Shown piece by piece: positions 4,526 to 5,224 of a stretch of 5,224 bases of DNA. The position numbers and the translations under genes are program-made. The notes beneath the pieces were generated by a model that searched no databases, was not told the origin of the DNA, and saw only the letters and a program-made list of their open reading frames with translations. Source of the stretch: Yoonia sp. (GTDB lineage: Bacteria; Pseudomonadota; Alphaproteobacteria; Rhodobacterales; Rhodobacteraceae); the NCBI GenBank assembly GCA_020627605.1, contig JAHDGO010000170.1, positions 1-5,224 on the forward strand, written 5' to 3'. The first letter of the stretch is position 1; each line of letters starts with the position of its first letter.

Positions 4526-5224
4526 ATGTCCAGTGATCAATATACCGTCGTCTCGGCGATGAAAAACGAAGGGCCGTTCATTCTGGAATGGGTGGCCCAC
4601 TACAAGACGCTGGGCTTCGATAACATCATTGTCTGCACCAACGACTGCACCGATCCAACGGTCGACATCCTGCTCCGACTGCAAGAATTGGGGCTGGCCG
4701 TCCAGCACAACACCATTGTGCGTGGTGGTGGCATTCATCGCAGCGCCTTGCGGCAGGCGACGCGGCGCTATGATTTCGTGATAGAGTCGAAATGGGTCTT
4801 CATCTGCGACATCGACGAGTTTCTGAACATCCATGTGGGCGACGGATCAGCGCGTGCGCTTGTTGCGGCCTCCGGTGAGGATGCCGATGTCATTTCAATC
4901 CCGTGGCGCAACTTCGGCCCCGACGGGCGCGAGGATTTCGTCGATGAACCAGTGACCAAGCAATTCACCAAGGGAGAGTTGCCATGGGACGCCAAGCTGC
5001 GGCCCGACACTGGCAAATTCGTCAAATCCTTCTATACCAATCAGCACAAATTCAAACGGGCCGGTCTGCACGCGCCTGTGGCCGCCGATGATATGGTTGA
5101 TCAGGTCAAATGGGTCCTGCCGGGCGGTGCCGACTATGTTGTCAACGGCCAGCGCACGGACAATCCGCCGGTCTTTGATCTGGCGCAGGTCAATCACTAC
5201 GCGCTCAAATCGCTCGACAGTTAT
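4526..5224 (+). CDS. Family 2-like glycosyltransferase (Glyco_tranf_2_4 type), N-terminal part, runs off the window
   Basis: An uninterrupted frame of 233 codons from ATG 4526 to the window edge, with no stop. Residues 8-16 (VVSAMKNEG) and 17-43 (FILEWVAHYKTLGFD, then IIVCTNDCTD) match the start of GT2-like/GT92-like transferases in the 'KNE...ExWVxHY' group (Pfam Glyco_tranf_2_4). The metal/nucleotide-sugar motif is DIDEF at 95-99 within WVFICDIDEFLNIH. Further family-like pieces are SIPWRNFGPDG near 130-140, HKFKRAGLHAP near 175, and VNHYALKSLDSY at the edge. There is no signal peptide or membrane segment in the visible part, so the catalytic domain is cytoplasmic. It probably transfers sugar to a capsule, exopolysaccharide or other envelope glycan; donor and acceptor are unknown. 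AAGAGG (4512-4517), 8 bases upstream, supports the start. It follows gabD by 18 bases with no terminator, suggesting one transcript. Confidence 0.87.
   Translation, partial: MSSDQYTVVSAMKNEGPFILEWVAHYKTLGFDNIIVCTNDCTDPTVDILLRLQELGLAVQHNTIVRGGGIHRSALRQATRRYDFVIESKWVFICDIDEFLNIHVGDGSARALVAASGEDADVISIPWRNFGPDGREDFVDEPVTKQFTKGELPWDAKLRPDTGKFVKSFYTNQHKFKRAGLHAPVAADDMVDQVKWVLPGGADYVVNGQRTDNPPVFDLAQVNHYALKSLDSY

Noticed and set aside
4394..5197. Several minus-strand open frames opposite the glycosyltransferase
   Set aside because: The plus-strand frame is uninterrupted for 233 codons with KNE and DIDEF motifs; the minus frames have no family resemblance.
1..5224. CRISPR array, tRNA/rRNA gene, insertion sequence, attachment site or phage gene
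   Set aside because: I looked for spaced direct repeats, terminal inverted repeats, cloverleaf-like stems and transposase or integrase motifs on both strands and saw none.

Overview
The window reads as ordinary chromosomal DNA from an alphaproteobacterium, most likely Rhodobacteraceae (marine Roseobacter-type). This rests on the moderately high GC, the presence of a DUF1013/TrcR protein (a family I know only from alphaproteobacteria), and protein flavours I recognise from that group. The assignment is inference from recall; no search was run. I see no insertion sequence, phage gene, integrase, CRISPR array, tRNA or rRNA, and no break in base composition that would suggest recent transfer.

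Layout. (1) Positions 2-127 hold the last 41 residues of a plus-strand gene, probably a SAM-dependent methyltransferase. It ends at a two-sided terminator shared with the next gene. (2) Positions 182-940, minus strand: a TrcR/DUF1013 transcriptional regulator with two helix-turn-helix-like segments and a very acidic tail. (3) A 136-base divergent intergenic region follows, with a plausible promoter for the next gene. (4) Positions 1077-1706, plus strand: a secreted RNase T2-family ribonuclease with signal peptide, both active-site blocks and eight cysteines. It converges on (5) a small minus-strand lipoprotein of unknown function (1762-2067), and a second two-sided hairpin terminator lies between them. 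(6) Positions 2172-2966, minus strand: an alpha/beta hydrolase with the HGGYW and GHSAGG motifs of arylformamidase-like enzymes. (7) A 62-base divergent gap, then 3029-4507, plus strand: a complete NAD(P)-dependent succinate-semialdehyde dehydrogenase (GabD type). (8) From 4526 to the window edge, 18 bases after gabD and probably in the same transcript: the N-terminal 233 residues of a family 2-like glycosyltransferase with KNE and DIDEF motifs.

How they fit together. There is no single pathway. TrcR is a cell-cycle/housekeeping regulator, RNase T2 a periplasmic RNA scavenger, GabD the last step of the GABA shunt feeding the TCA cycle, and the glycosyltransferase probably acts on envelope or surface polysaccharide. 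The hydrolase shares a divergent promoter region with gabD, so co-regulation is possible but not shown.

I found no convincing new multi-gene system. The points most worth a second look are the Glu-to-Gln change in the RNase T2 active-site block, the unassigned small lipoprotein with its compact aromatic/acidic core and hairpin leader, and the gabD-glycosyltransferase coupling.
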